NCBI GenBank assembly: GCA_008933995.1
Contig: WARS01002804.1
Location: forward strand, 516,001-580,000
Source of the DNA: Datnioides undecimradiatus
Lineage: Eukaryota; Chordata; Actinopteri; Lobotiformes; Datnioididae
DNA: 64,000 bases
Direction: 5' to 3'
Shown: in pieces, positions 46,191 to 59,033 of the stretch
Position numbering within the stretch: the stretch's first letter is position 1
How the letters are laid out: each line of letters begins with the position of its first letter
Notes under the pieces: generated by a model
Told to the model about the DNA's origin: nothing
Seen by the model: the letters and a program-made list of their open reading frames with translations, nothing else
The model's database searches: none
Translations under genes and position numbers: made by a program

Positions 46191-48355
46191 AAAGAGGCTG
46201 GATTATTCAAGAGACGTCCACTGAGTCAATGGAGCCGACTTTTAAAGCCGAAAATGAGTAGATTCATACCAAGATCCCAGTTTGTTTTGGTTTTGATTAA
46301 AGAATAATTCATCTGAAGCTGTTTGCAGCATTATTATAACCAATCCTGTTCCAACGAACCATTAGACACAAAAACAGGTGCTGGAGCTTTCAGCTGTATC
46401 ACATGATCTTCATCAGCTGGCACCCAGTTGTCATGCTCTAATCTGTATTTTTCAGTATTTTTAGAAAGCAGCAGTTAACAAAACAGCTACAGTTTCAACA
46501 TTTAAACAAAAAATGCTGCATCTGCTGATGAAGATCATGCAGCATGATTGAAAGCTCCAGGCCAGCTCCTTACTGATCTCCTGAAAAGCTTGTTTTGCCA
46601 TCTGTCCACGGTCGAGCTTCAACTTTCAGTCTAAACATCAGTATTTTCTCAAATGCATTCATGTTTTTATTACAAAAAATATTTATTACATGTAAAATTT
46701 CAAAAATATAAACAGAGCAGAACAAAAAACAAAAAAACTGCAGGTGCTGCAAATTTTTTAGGATTTACAAGAGAGCAATGAGCTATTTTTCATGACTAAC
46801 TCACTGGACATGATTCTAAAACTACTTATGAGATCTGTGAATAATTAAATAAAACTGATTAAACCCCTAATTTAACTTAGAGGATGAAACGTGTTTAAAC
46901 GTCTAAAAACAAACCAGCGGCGTGCGTCAGCAATAACACTTTCTGATCTGATGTGCGGGAGCTGAAAACACAAAAGAAGCCGCGGCGCATTACTCTGAAT
47001 CATCAGCAGCCAGGACTTTAAAAAGGTAAATAAAAAGGGGCAATGACAAAACAAACAAACAACATAAGACAGAAAGTTTGATTTAGAAACGGTACATCCA
47101 GCGGCGTCGTCTTAAAAAAAAGAAACCACTTCAAGTATTTTCCTCTCAGTCACGGCCTGAGTTGCTTTGGACACGGTGGAAGGAGAAAACAATCAGAAAA
47201 CTTAGAGCAGCGAAAACGAACCCGAGGAAACCTTTTCTCCAGCCGACTGCGGATGTTTTTAAGCGCCTGGTTTGGAGACAGCTGCGGGATCGATAACTGC
47301 AGGGGAACGTCTGATCGACAAAAATCAGAACAGCCGATCAGGAAGCCGTCAGAGTTCAGGGTTTCTGCAGCTTCACGTGACAGAAGAGTAAAAACTGTTG
47401 TTAATATTTCTTTTATATTCACTTATTCTAAGTCTGTTGCACCTGTGAACACACCAGAAACTGATGTTGGGTGTCTACGTCGCTGCAAAAACAAGATTTC
47501 CCGGTTCTTCTCATCAATTTGTCACTTTTCCTGAGAGTACTGTTGATTTTCTTTCAGCTAATGCAGCCGGTGATTAACATTTCTGTGACCTTGGACTGTC
47601 AACAATGGATTCACTGTCAGCGTTTGCTCTTTGCTTGAGACACTGGAGCAAGTGAAGGCACCAAACCACCAGGGTTTTTGTGAGGTGGGGTTGTATGAGG
47701 TATTTACCTTGGAGAAGCAGTACAGGAAGTGTAGGGTAAACAATAACAAACAAACAGAACGGAACAGAAAACAGCCTCGAAGTCCGTGGCGTCACTCGCT
47801 CCAAATCCACCAGACGCCAGTCATTTCGCCTTGCAGAGCAGTTGCTGCTTGACGGTTTCCTCAATCAAAGTTGGGGTTTTGGTTTGAGGTACTGCGTGAG
47901 TTATTTGTTAGTTGCACAACAACACAAACAAACTCATTAATCAAGGCGGCTGCAGACAAGCAATTTCCTTGTTCTGCAAGGTAAAATGATGTTTTTGGGT
48001 CTGAGGAGAGAACAGATGGACGAAGCTTCAGAGAGGTCTGTCTGACAGAAACGTGAAGCAGGCAAACGAATCAAACTACCGCGCAGACTTGAACTGAATC
48101 GGATTCTGAGGCGTCTTAAACTCATTTTGCTGCTGAACCGTCCACAGCAGTGCATTGCTCAGCTTCCTGCAGCAGTCCTCCTGCTGCTTCTGCAAGCTGG
48201 GGTCATGTCCGGCGCCATCTTTATAAATAATGAGAATAAATACCTCAAACAAACCTGCTTCAAAACATCTGAACTGTCCCTTTAAGTGCTATCTGCTGCG
48301 CCACAGTGTGACCGTGTGATCCACCTCCTGATTCTGCAGTGATGCCGAACTCTCG
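46191..48355 (-). other. gtf3c2: gtf3c2 3'UTR and convergent intergenic space
   Basis: No exon was found downstream of the gtf3c2 stop. Minus-strand AATAAA signals at 46682-46687 and 46666-46671 would give a 1.7-kb 3'UTR, leaving under 500 bp to the likely slc30a3 end. The frames seen at 47253-47534 and 47937-48155 show no family resemblance. Confidence 0.45.
46380..46566. repeat. Inverted repeat between convergent genes
   Basis: ctggagctttcag and catgatcttcatcagctg at 46380-46420 recur in reverse complement as gctgatgaagatcatg and gaaagctccag at 46518-46560. The arms are about 40 bp and imperfect, and the spacer is about 100 bp. I remember similar sequence as a fish foldback repeat. It lies between the slc30a3 and gtf3c2 3' ends. 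Confidence 0.6.
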
Positions 48356-51300
48356 CTATAGGTCGTCCGTCACAGCTTGGACGTCCTCCGTCGGGTCTTT
48401 TGGGGAGTACAGTGTGTTGTACTGAGCCTGGTTCTCCTTTATCAGTTTCGTGGTCTGGGAGCTGATCATACTCCTCAGACAGTTTAGTCTGACCAGTCCT
48501 GTCTGGCCTCCAGACACCACCCAGGTGTGGCAGCACATGTTCGGGTTGAAACGCACCTGAGGAAGAGGAGGAAGCAACAATTAAAGTTAGTTGTCTGTGT
48601 TTTTGGTGTCTGTGACTGCTCAGCAGAGGACTTTCAAAACTTTACATTGAGGTGCAATCAAGAAAAACCCTGTGCTGCCCCTGAACGCAGCACGACACAG
48701 AAATGTGTGCAGCTGGTGCGAGTGATGATGGTGTTCCTGATGATGTTTGTAGGACGCCATGTGATTCCTGTGTCACAAAACTGCTTTCAGGTGCACGTGT
48801 GATCCTGCGTGTGCATCATCACCATGCAGTTCAAACTCCAGCAGAGAGCAAACATCAAAATCTGTGTCAAAGCTGCAACGACCCAAAGACCAAACAGCGG
48901 TCTGAGCAGCGGAGAAGCTGCAGCGTCCATGGAGACTGGAGAAGGTGCATCAGGTCAGGACTGAAACCAAGAATTCATCCCCCAGACTCAGACTGACGGT
49001 TGCACCTCAAGCTAAAGGATTGCCGTCTCAACACCGTGGAGGAGGCCCAGCATGGGTCAGAGACGGTGTTTCGCACAGAGCATTGTATCGCTGCACAAGG
49101 TTACTACTCGGTCATGATGGCGGACATGATTAAATCAGGTTTTTTTTGCAGTAAATAGTTGGAAAGTCAACCTTCATCTCTCTGCGGCACTTAATCGAGG
49201 ACCTGAAAGGGAAATTTTGATATTTTCAAATAAATGTTTTATAATTAAATCCTAAAACCTGTCTCCAAGTCCCACTGAAATGAAAGGAAAACCTCAGTTC
49301 AGCTACATCAGGTCCTTCTTTTGAGGACACCTTGCTAGCTCACCAACTAGCTGCCTGCTTGATGCTAAGGACAGTAATGAGCATTTGCTACGACTACAGA
49401 CAGAGTTCAGTTAAGCAGCATGTTTCCCAGTAGAGTAGATCCCTATGCAGTTCGGTTTATGCTCGCACATGCCTGAATTTGCCTTGAAGCTGCAGCCACG
49501 ATGTTAAATGCAGCTTCAGACTAAACTAAAACACTAAATATTTGGTGTTTATGGCGCAAAACACTAAGCTTAAGTCTGCAGCACAATGACACGTATGACT
49601 CTGCGCCACCAGCTAAGTGTTTTTCAGGTTATATCGCATGTAGCAGCAGAACAATAACGGACCGAGCATTGATCCCTGAGGAACTCCTCCTTGCTGGATT
49701 ATTATTTATCTTGATAATTTACTTCTACAGCCGCTTTTATTGGCTGATAATCTTGTGTTTTCAGCATCTTTCATCCACTCTTCACTCCTCCGTGTGGGTG
49801 ACTCAGCTGTAGCTGTTGGCGAGTTGACACCGCCGCCTCCTCATTCCTTTCCCTCTGTACGGACGCTCATCTATCCCTCTCTTCATCACTATAAATCCTC
49901 CCGGTGTGCCGCCTCTCCTGCTTTCTCCCTCTGTTCCTCTTCTCTAGCCAGTCTCTTCCTCTTCCTGATCCATTTGTCTTGCCGCTCAGACAAAAAGCCA
50001 GTCAAACACCCCGGTGGCGTTTTGTTTTTGTTTTTTTTTCTGTGTTTGTGTGTGTGAGATGGTCCTGTGAAGTGCCCGTACATCATCTCATCCCAGAGGG
50101 CGCCGCCACTCCCCCTCCGCTCTGCCCCTCTTAAAATTAAACACATCAAATCCTCAAATGGCCGCTCTCCATCTCCCCCTCCCTCCTTCCACCGAGGGTG
50201 ACATTTTTCTCATTTTACACATCATTACATTCAGCCCGTCTTTATTGCTGCCCATCGGAGAAGAAGGAGGAGGAGGAGGAAGAGGCTGTTCCTCCATCTC
50301 TCACCTCTGTTTCTATTCTCTCCACTCTGGTGTTTATCCTCCTCTTCCCTCCCTCTTCAGCAGGAGTCTGATGATACCTGCGTTATGAGGGTGTGTGTGT
50401 GTGTGATACCTTGTGCAGTGCAGCCAGCGGCGCCTCGTCTATGTTGATCTTCGCCTTCCCCTCGGTGTCTTTCATGCGCTTCCACACCGCTCGCTTCTCG
50501 CTTCCCTCAAACGTCCCCTGGAGGTCGGAGGAGATGATTATAATGTTGTTAGAGCAGGTGAGTGTAAAGTGTAAAGACAATAAAATATAATATTAATGAT
50601 TATTTATCAAAAGCGGATCAATCATTTAAAGTTAAACCATTTCAAATCTTCTTTTATAGGGTTTTTATTCACGGCCTGTCAAATTTACCCACCTATAAAA
50701 TCAAATAATTTAATCAATTATGCAAATTATTTATTATTAATTCACAATTATTAGGTGTATGTGTTATTTATTACTTAATTAATTATGATACAACCATTAA
50801 TTTGCCTGAATCAATGAAGTTTTGATGACTGTCAGATCAAGGCTGGATTAAGTGCTAATTTAGGGTTTTCCTGACGCACAGGAAGGCCACATTTGTCGTA
50901 ACAGACGCTGCTTTTAATTATGACAAAAACTTGAAGTTTGTTGTTTTTGTAAGCGCCAAAACTAAAATGCTTTTTATTAGAAACGTTCTGCAGGATGGAG
51001 GTAAAGTCATTAATGGACTGCCACTCGGCAGCCAAACGAAAGCTGGTGCAGTTTGTTTCAAGTTAGAGCAACATTCACTCTGCAGCTCAACGACGGGGGT
51101 TTCACTCAGGGTCAGTAGCTCCTTCGGTGACACAAAGACAGTACAACATATAATACAGATTATTATTTTCAATAACTTTGTGCCTGTTTGCCCAGATCAG
51201 TGAACATTATGATAAAAAACACATTAAGGTCACCTGACTGCTTAGTCCTCAAACAGTTTGCTCAGCACTACAGTTTGACTTGACTGTGATCAGATTAGAC

Positions 51301-54300
51301 AATATTTGAATCTTTCCATGCAGATTTTATCTCCTTTGACAGATGAAATGCACTTTAACCTGAAAAATCTATAAAGAAAACCTATAATATCAACAATAAA
51401 TGTTTATTATTAGTGTCTGTTTCCAAAAACAGCGGCTGCTCTGGCCTTTGAACCACATTAATGAGTCCTTATTTGCATATTTTACAACTGTCTCTTAACC
51501 TAAAGCAGAGCTGTTGCCTGAACACATCGGTGAAACCTCGGAGCTTTGTGTTCGGGACGGTTTTTGATCTGTTTGTCCTGAATCCACCCACCATATTGTT
51601 GTCTGTATGGTGGAGGTAGTGCTTCTTCACAGCTTCTTTGTATGTCTGGAAGCGCAGAGGGGGACTCTCATCCTGTCTGCTTCGTCCTCCTTCTCCTCTT
51701 TCATCATCCCCGTTCCCGATCCCTGCATCAGATCCAACATCCGGCCCGTCTGCCCCCCCTCCCTCCTGCTCCACAACAGCGTCTCCCTGCTCCTCCTCCA
51801 CTGCCCCCGTCTCTTCACTTTCCTCTTTAGTTGTATCATAAGGCACCACAGAGGTGAGGTAGACGGGCTGAAGACACAGAAACAAGTCAGATTAAAGTCT
51901 GTTTTAGTTTAATCCTTCATTAAATCCACGATTTAAACTGTAAAATCTGCGTTTTGGCAGCAACATAGCACCAAATTATGAACTTAAAAGGTGACTGAAG
52001 GTGATTAGAACAAGATGAAATCAAGAAATGACAGAAAGGGAACAAAGAAGACGAGGAAACTTACAAAACGTCTCTCCAACGTGCGTTTGACGTACTGTGG
52101 GCTGAAGCATATCTGAGGTAACAGGGCGAGGATCACCTCACCGAGGCTGTCTGATGTCACCACGCTGTTCAGCCAGTCAGTGTAAGATATGGACTGCAAG
52201 GAAGCAGAAGAAGCATGAAGATGGCGGCGATGTACCTGCAGTTAGACGATGAATTACACTGTGACGTGGGACAGCTCAAGTCTTGTGGCGCTGGTGAAGC
52301 AACAAGTGGCACTTCCTCATCTGTAAAGGCGTTTCCTTACTCACGCTGGGCTTCAGGGTTGAGCTCAGCAGCAAGATGATCATTTTCCTGTCAGTTCTGA
52401 TACTCTGATGGACTAAAATGTGCAGGACATGATGCACAAAGGCCATTTTTATGTAGCTACGTTTGATGAATTGCAATTAAACAAAGTCAGAGAAGGTTTA
52501 AACGATGCTAACTGACGGTTCGGGCGGCTTTCTTGTGCCTCGTGGCTGATTCAAAGGACTGAAGTGACAGAGCCACACTCACCCACAGAGTGCCCGTCCG
52601 AGGAACAGCGAAGAGGGAGCGCATGTTGTGGTCGAAGTAATGGACTCCGTGTGAACCGGACCTAAAAAACCAAGTAAAGACAAAGGAAACCGACCAAGTT
52701 AAACGCGCCACGCAGGACGAGGGGATGAAACACATGAATGAAGTCAATTTGCTAATCACAGACTGTTTTAACGTCTTCTGGGTCTGATTAATCAGGTCTG
52801 AGAAACTCATTCGGATGACGTCGTCAGTCTCACTGCAGATTTATTGAATTAAAACCTGTTTTCAGTTGAATCATGAGGTCAAAACATCTCAGTCTTTCCT
52901 GTTTCCGTTAGGTTTCTTCTTCTTTTATTCCATCTTTTACACGTTTTCCACCTTCACAGAGGCTCAGCACTCACCCTGGAGTCTTGATACACACTCATTT
53001 ACTTATAAATAGTAATAATTAACTTGTCTACCTCCGATTTTGGAGGTGGTTCGTTTGTTTATAGGCAATTCAACGTATGTAAATTACACATTCACATTAC
53101 ATTCCTGTGATTGCAGTTACTTCATGGACATTGTCAGATGGTCTGAGAGCGGGACGAGCCGTCTTACGCTGCGTAGGCGTTCTCCTGAGCCAACAGGATG
53201 CCTGCTGCGTTCAGGGGCCAGTAGATCTCGTTGGTCAGGTAGCGTTTGGTGACAGTGACGGGATCGTACAGCCTCCTAAGATCCCACGTCTTCACGTATC
53301 GGTCCTCTCCGGCTGTCACCAGCAGGTGTCTGAGGGGAAAAGAGACGCAGCGTTAACTTGACATTTGTCATGTTTGTGATGATTTTATCAGTGGAAAGTA
53401 GAAAAACAGATGAAGGTGTTGAGATTTAAAAGCTTCCTTTGTTATGTGACTGTTTCAGAACATCTTTTTTACATTTGTGAACTGTTTATCGGCTGAGACA
53501 TCCACTGATATCTCTAATATCAGTCAGGCTCCGGCTGAATATGCGAATTTACTTGTGATGCAAAGCTCGAACTCAGAACTGGAACGCATCAGGCCCCGCT
53601 CACATTGATCAAACCTGTCAGAGGCGTCCGCTGTAAAACAAATGAAGACGGAGCGATCGATACGAGCAGATTCCACCGAGACAAAAACGGACAAAAAGAA
53701 GCGGAGTGAAGGTGAAGAGCAGAGAGAAGATGACAAACTGCTCAGGTGTGAAAAGGGAAAAGAAACGTAGACGTGGAACAGAGAGAGCTGGTTTTTATCT
53801 CTTTCAACATGGCTGTGTAATTAAAAAGCAGTGATCCAGACAAGATGTGTGTCCTCTCCGCTGCCAGGACGGCGGCGCTCTGCAGGATTAATCCCGCTGT
53901 TCGTGCTCTCACCTTGGGTCCGGCTTTAAGATCACGCCTTTAACGTCTGCCTTCATGGGAAACCAACTCCAGTGTGTGAAGCACAAACACGGTTTAAGAT
54001 CTGCCCCCGGATGAACGATGCTGCAGTCATGTCAGTGGCATTCACACTAATTAACCTGAGTTACTGCGCAGTAAACAAGCTTCAGGCATGCTACATGCTG
54101 CAAGCGTCTGAGGCAGGAGCTCAAATGGACCCAACTTCACTTTTCTAGTGTGTCACCGCTCAATGAAAGAGGGACGATTAACAAAAATGATGCCAAAATA
54201 ATGGAAATTATGATTTATTTTAAAAATCACAAGAACAAAATGTGAACTTCGTAAAATTTGAGCTTTATACGGATGAAAAATAGGGTGACAAAGTTTCATC

Positions 54301-57300
54301 AGAACTTCATTTTAACAGGATTTGGACACTAAATTGACTCAAGCTCATCTGTTTCTACACATTTTTCGTTGCTGCGCCAGCTTTAACCTGCTAAGCTAAC
54401 ACCGAGTACGCCAGATAAGATCTTGCCTGATCCTGCCTGCAGCTCTCAGTCTCCTGTTTGGACGCTAAGCTAATGTAAGCTAACGTTATGATTCCACCGA
54501 TTTGAAAACGAGCCCAGAATGTCCAGAAATGATAAACTGTTCTCAAGTATATGTTAAAAATATTAAAACCTAACCGAGAATACGACTTGTGTGTACCGCC
54601 TGGGTAATACACACAACAGATTAAAATAATAAATCAGACTTAATGCATCAAAACTAATTAAGTATATTCATTCTACTTAAGAGCTGGATTTGCATTGAAG
54701 ACATGCCAAAAGGGAATATTAAGTGTTTGTGCCACTGAGCACAATGAACTGAACTGAACTTCTGTAGCATTATATGAAGATAAAGTGAAATTGAAATCTG
54801 TATTTATTATTTTATTGGTACAAGGGGCTGGAGAGTCAATACAATATCATATAAAATATGGCAATACTGAGCCGTATTGATTTGTTTTTGTTTGTTTTTG
54901 CACAGCCTTAATTAGGATCTTATTAGAATTAGCTGCTGGTGTTGATGGCTACAGGGTGCAGGGCTAGAAAGTGACGCACTTGCAGCAAACACTCGATGGT
55001 TTATTGACCGGCACACTCGTGACACTGCTGGTCAGCAAAAAAGCATGCAATCCTCACTTTTTATGCAGTAAACAACAGCCAATAAAGTCATTTTGTCGTC
55101 TGCTGGAGCTGATAAACTTTACAGATGAGAAGCCTGCAAACAGCGTCGTACAAGCGATTGGATATTTTATGTTTCAAAGGCGATATCGGTGCAAATGTGG
55201 CGCCCTGGCTTGAACTGTTTTGTAAGATTAAGGTCAAACTGGAGCCGGAGAGCATCAGCAAAGTTTGATAGCGGCTGCTGAGATTTCATATTTCGTCCCC
55301 GACAGTCAATATGCACTTATAAATGTTCTCTAAAAGTGTTTTTCAGCAAGTCTCCTCGAACTGTAACCTCAGCATTTCTCCAAGCTGTATTCACGTTAAG
55401 GCAGAAAAGCCTTTGTGAGGACATTTACATCGTGGCTACCAGCAGTCAGATTAATCATCTTTTAGCAACTTTAAAATGATATTATAAGAGTAGATGTTAC
55501 AGACTACAGCTGCTGAAGCAGTTTTAGGGGAAAATGAGGAAATTCTTTAACGTTAGAGGTGGATGACACTCGCTAATATCAGATTTATAACAAAAAGCCA
55601 ATTTTGTCCCAGGACAGGACAGGAGCTTTGGCCCTCATGCTGACTTGCACATCAGTGCATCCTTGTGGCGGACATTAGCGACGTGAACGACCCCTCCGTC
55701 TCTCTTTTCATCTTCACATCAGCTGCGTAATGGAGCAGAGAAAAGTTAAAGAGGTACAAAACCGTCTCCATGAGGAGCTGGAGGTGAAACGATGAGCTAC
55801 GACCTCTTGTCACGTCTTGGATGTTGGCCAGTCAGTGCTCGCCTCTGTTCGCAGTCATACTCATGTAATGAATAGTAAGAATCAGAATTTAGGACGCACT
55901 GCTATCTGGAAAGTTTTGTGCAGTTTATGTGAATTAAAGTTGAGCATTTCCCCCTGAGGTCTGGTTGAGCAATGTCCTTCGCCCCACCAAATACCTGCAT
56001 GGAAGCTCTGTAAAAACTAAAAATTTGATCTTTAAAAATGAGATCTTACTGCACCATTTCACACATAAAAACAGCAGTATATTGTTTAGATCTTAAAAAA
56101 GGTTAACCAGATTCTTCAGCACAATTCAAAAGTGATTAAAATCTCATTTAGAAAACAGGAAAATGTTCCTGTCATTGTGTAAATGGACAGAAATGAGGTG
56201 GAGTTCCACAGGGATCCGTTCCAGGCCCCTTTATGTTTGATCTGTACATGCTTCTATCAGCTCATATCATATAAAATAATGCCGGGACACTGATTTTTGT
56301 CCTACAGAGTCGCTAAAAACCACCGAACAACACGCAAAAACCTCTTTCAGTTGGATGAAAATATATTTTATATTAGTATTTGGTGCTTTAATGATTATTC
56401 ATCCTGAATCAGAGATGTACCAAGCTGATCCTGCAGATTAGAATCAGGGTCAACCTGCGCATATGTTTCTGGATTGTATTGGTTAAAACAGAGCTAGTAA
56501 AACTATGAAGGTGTCTTTGCTGGACTCTACTGTGTCCTAATCAGCTGCTTTTGTTGCACCTGTGATTGACTCTGCTAACAGTTAATAGCTAATTATGATG
56601 AATTTGTTATATCTCTTCCGGAAACATTCAACACACTTTGGAGCAGATTGTTGCTTTCACTGTTTGGCAACTGTAGATCATCATCATACCTGCAGCAGCT
56701 AATCTGTGTTAACTTCTTGAGTAACTTGACGAGAGGCCAAAACAAAACCTGACTGCTTAAAGTGGTTTGTGTTGTGTCTGAAACCTGGAATCTGTTCTCA
56801 ATCAAAGAGTTTATCAGGTAAAAAGCTTTGCCTGTCATTTCAATGTGTCAAACTCATATTTAATTAACATTTTGCTGGTTAATATAAGTATTGGATCAGA
56901 AACATTGAATTTTAACAGACTCCTGGCTGAGATAACTTCATCTTTTACAACAATAGCCTGTTAAAAGCCTGAAATATGGTAAGAATTTAAGGATTTCTGT
57001 CCAAGAGAGACACATAAAGACTTATGTGTGGATTTATTCAACTAGCTTGGTTTGTTCTCAATGTGTCAATATAGGTCTCTCCTAAGAGCAATCAGATATT
57101 TGTGGCTTGTTCATTATTTTGACCTACTGATCCCTTCAAATTAAAGCTATTAAATAGGACCAGGAGAGCATGAAAGGTGCTGTGGAAATAAACTTGCTTT
57201 TTTATAAAAATGTGTTTTTTCACCTTTTTCAATATTCCTGGACTGTATTCTCTTAACTTTGGAGTAAATGTGGCAGGATGTAACTCGAGGTCACCTGAGC

Positions 57301-59033
57301 TCTGGGAGGCTGCAGCCTGAAGGTCAGCACATGTCGACGAGCAGAGAGATAAGTGAGGATGCCTCATCTGAATGGTGATAGCTCGGAGGGGACGTGGCTG
57401 CACGCCCGGCCTTGTACCCTACATTTTGAATTAGTGCCTGAACACGCTGGAGCGAGGGCTTTTCTGCCAAACTTCTGCACAACTTTCTGCTCGCGAGATT
57501 TACTGCGCCGCCTTCGGCTAAAAACATCCACCTGAGCTGCCATTGACCCACATTTTAATGAGCTATATAAAACTGCCAAACTAATGTGGATGGATAGAAA
57601 ACAAGTTCAAAAGACAAACAGGTGAGCGCAAAATCCTGCAGCCCATTAAATTCAGTCTCTGTTCTGCAACGTTTCCCATGATCATCCCCATAAAATAGTT
57701 TTTCTTTGATGCACTGCAGTGTTTCATTGCCTCCTTTTGCACAGATGAAGTTGATCTGGGTGACAAACCAACACAGCCACTTGGATTCAAGTTGCTGCAA
57801 TGACAATGCTCTTCCATTTTTGACTTTAACATGCAGCCCAGAGGACGACCTGATGAGCTGCAAAGCAGAACACGCTGCCACCGAGACGTCACCTATTAAT
57901 TGGTCTGCAACTTAAGTTTAACACTAAGGTTGTTGCCATCGTTGTTTTTTGGAGTCAGACGTGACCATATTTGGTTGAAAGTTGGTTGGAGTTGCCACGG
58001 TTACACATTACTCAGCCTCTACCTTGATTTAACAGCAGCGTCAATCACAGGGTGGCCACACTCTACAGCAATCTCTGCATTATTCTCTATTTTACCTTAA
58101 ACAGGAAGATTATTTACAGAATAAACATGAAGAAGACTTAAAAGAAGCGATTAAAACCATAAACTCATGAGGAAAGTGTTTACCAAAGAAATGAGTCAAG
58201 TGAGAAGTCAGTCACACTGAAAACATGAAAAGTTTTCCTTTTCATATGATTAATGATGACAAACGTGGGCGCATAATGATGATGCAGCATCAATGTCCAG
58301 GTGAGATCAGAGTGTGAGTGTCTACCTGGAGGCAGGGCAGAAGGCCAGAGCGCGGACAGCGTGGTCGTGAGCCAGGAGGCACCGGTAGGGCAGCAGGCTG
58401 AGCGACTTGTCCGACTCTCGCACTCGCAGCAGCGTAGACTTGGTGGATAGATCCCACAGACCTACCGTACCTGGAGAGAGAGAGGGCATGCATGTAAACA
58501 CACCAGACTGGTAAATATCTTAAAGTAACGAAATCAAAGACTTACAGATCAAAAATGGAGGAGATCAGTGATGTTAGTGAGGAAAAAGCATTTTTTCAAT
58601 CGTATCAAGAGTATATAGATGAACCTGAGGCGATTTACACTGTTAATGTGTTTGTTCGTCAAACACTGAAACAATCAATCATTAGCATCTACAAGAAATC
58701 AGTTCATACCATCATAAAATCCAATAGCCATTATATTGTGCGGTTTTTCAGGCAGCCAATCCATTGACAGGACTTGTCCGCTCTGGTCGAGGCGAGGGGC
58801 TTTGAAGGAGCCCAGCTTCAGCGTCAACACACCTTGTGCCTGCAGAGAACGATAGGGTGAGCAGCAGAGGAGGACGTTACATTTCCCGGATGTCATATTT
58901 TGCGTGTATACATCATGTATTTTACTTACAGAATGAGGTAAATAAAGGTTTGTAAGATTAATTTACAAAGAGACGCACAACCATTTTGAACAGGAGCCTA
59001 CCTGGTATATTGGCAGCTGCTGGCTGGCTGTTT
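48356..59033 (-). CDS. gtf3c2: General transcription factor 3C subunit 2 (TFIIIC110), C-terminal nine exons
   Basis: GTF3C2 is a subunit of TFIIIC, the RNA polymerase III factor that recognises the B box of tRNA genes. Exons: 59033-59002, 58839-58710, 58470-58326, 53329-53168, 52661-52583, 52193-52065, 51867-51592, 50517-50410, 48556-48356 (stop TAG). All phases agree and 419 residues are encoded. WD40-type segments include GTVGLWDLSTKS and TAGEDRYVKTWDLRR. Matches to the human C-terminus as I recall it include LAHDHAVRAL, GVHYFD, VKRTLERRF, YKEAVKKHYL and WVVSGGQTGLVRL. The 276-nt exon adds an acidic Gly/Glu-rich insert before YKEAVKKHY. The N-terminal half and start codon lie beyond 64000. 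The closest relation is the vertebrate gtf3c2 family; no other WD40 gene fits. Confidence 0.93.
50391..50409. repeat. gtf3c2: (GT)n beside a gtf3c2 donor
   Basis: On the gtf3c2 strand the donor after ...AALHK reads gtatcacacacacacac, so a CA repeat begins 4-5 bases into the intron. CA repeats near 5' splice sites can bind hnRNP L in vertebrates. Confidence 0.75.
51592..51867 (-). CDS. gtf3c2: gtf3c2 exon with acidic low-complexity insert
   Basis: Opens PVYLTSVVPY and closes YKEAVKKHYLHHTDNNM, both conserved. Between them lie about 60 residues rich in Glu, Gly and Asp (EESEETGAVEEEQGD, GNGDDERGEGG). The corresponding human loop is Ser/Pro-rich. This is a surface loop between WD blades, presumably disordered. 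Confidence 0.85.
53330..58325 (-). other. gtf3c2: gtf3c2 5-kb intron between WD exons
   Basis: No conserved exon or nested gene was recognised. The interval 57250-57900 is less AT-rich than its surroundings and open in several frames, but nothing in it resembles a known protein. Isolated ctaagctaa words near 54390-54490 may be repeat remnants. Confidence 0.4.
59002..59033 (-). CDS. gtf3c2: gtf3c2 32-nt exon
   Basis: ctctctgcag|...|gtaggc encloses two bases plus TASQQLPIYQ, ending in phase 0 ahead of AQGVLTLKLGSF. The join PIYQ-AQGVLTL parallels human AIYKVQCVATL, which supports it. It is the most upstream gtf3c2 exon I could find. Confidence 0.7.

Noticed and set aside
57092-57900. Overlapping open frames on both strands in the gtf3c2 intron as a nested gene
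   Set aside because: No recognisable family, no coherent splice structure, and both strands are equally open, as expected by chance in balanced-composition sequence.
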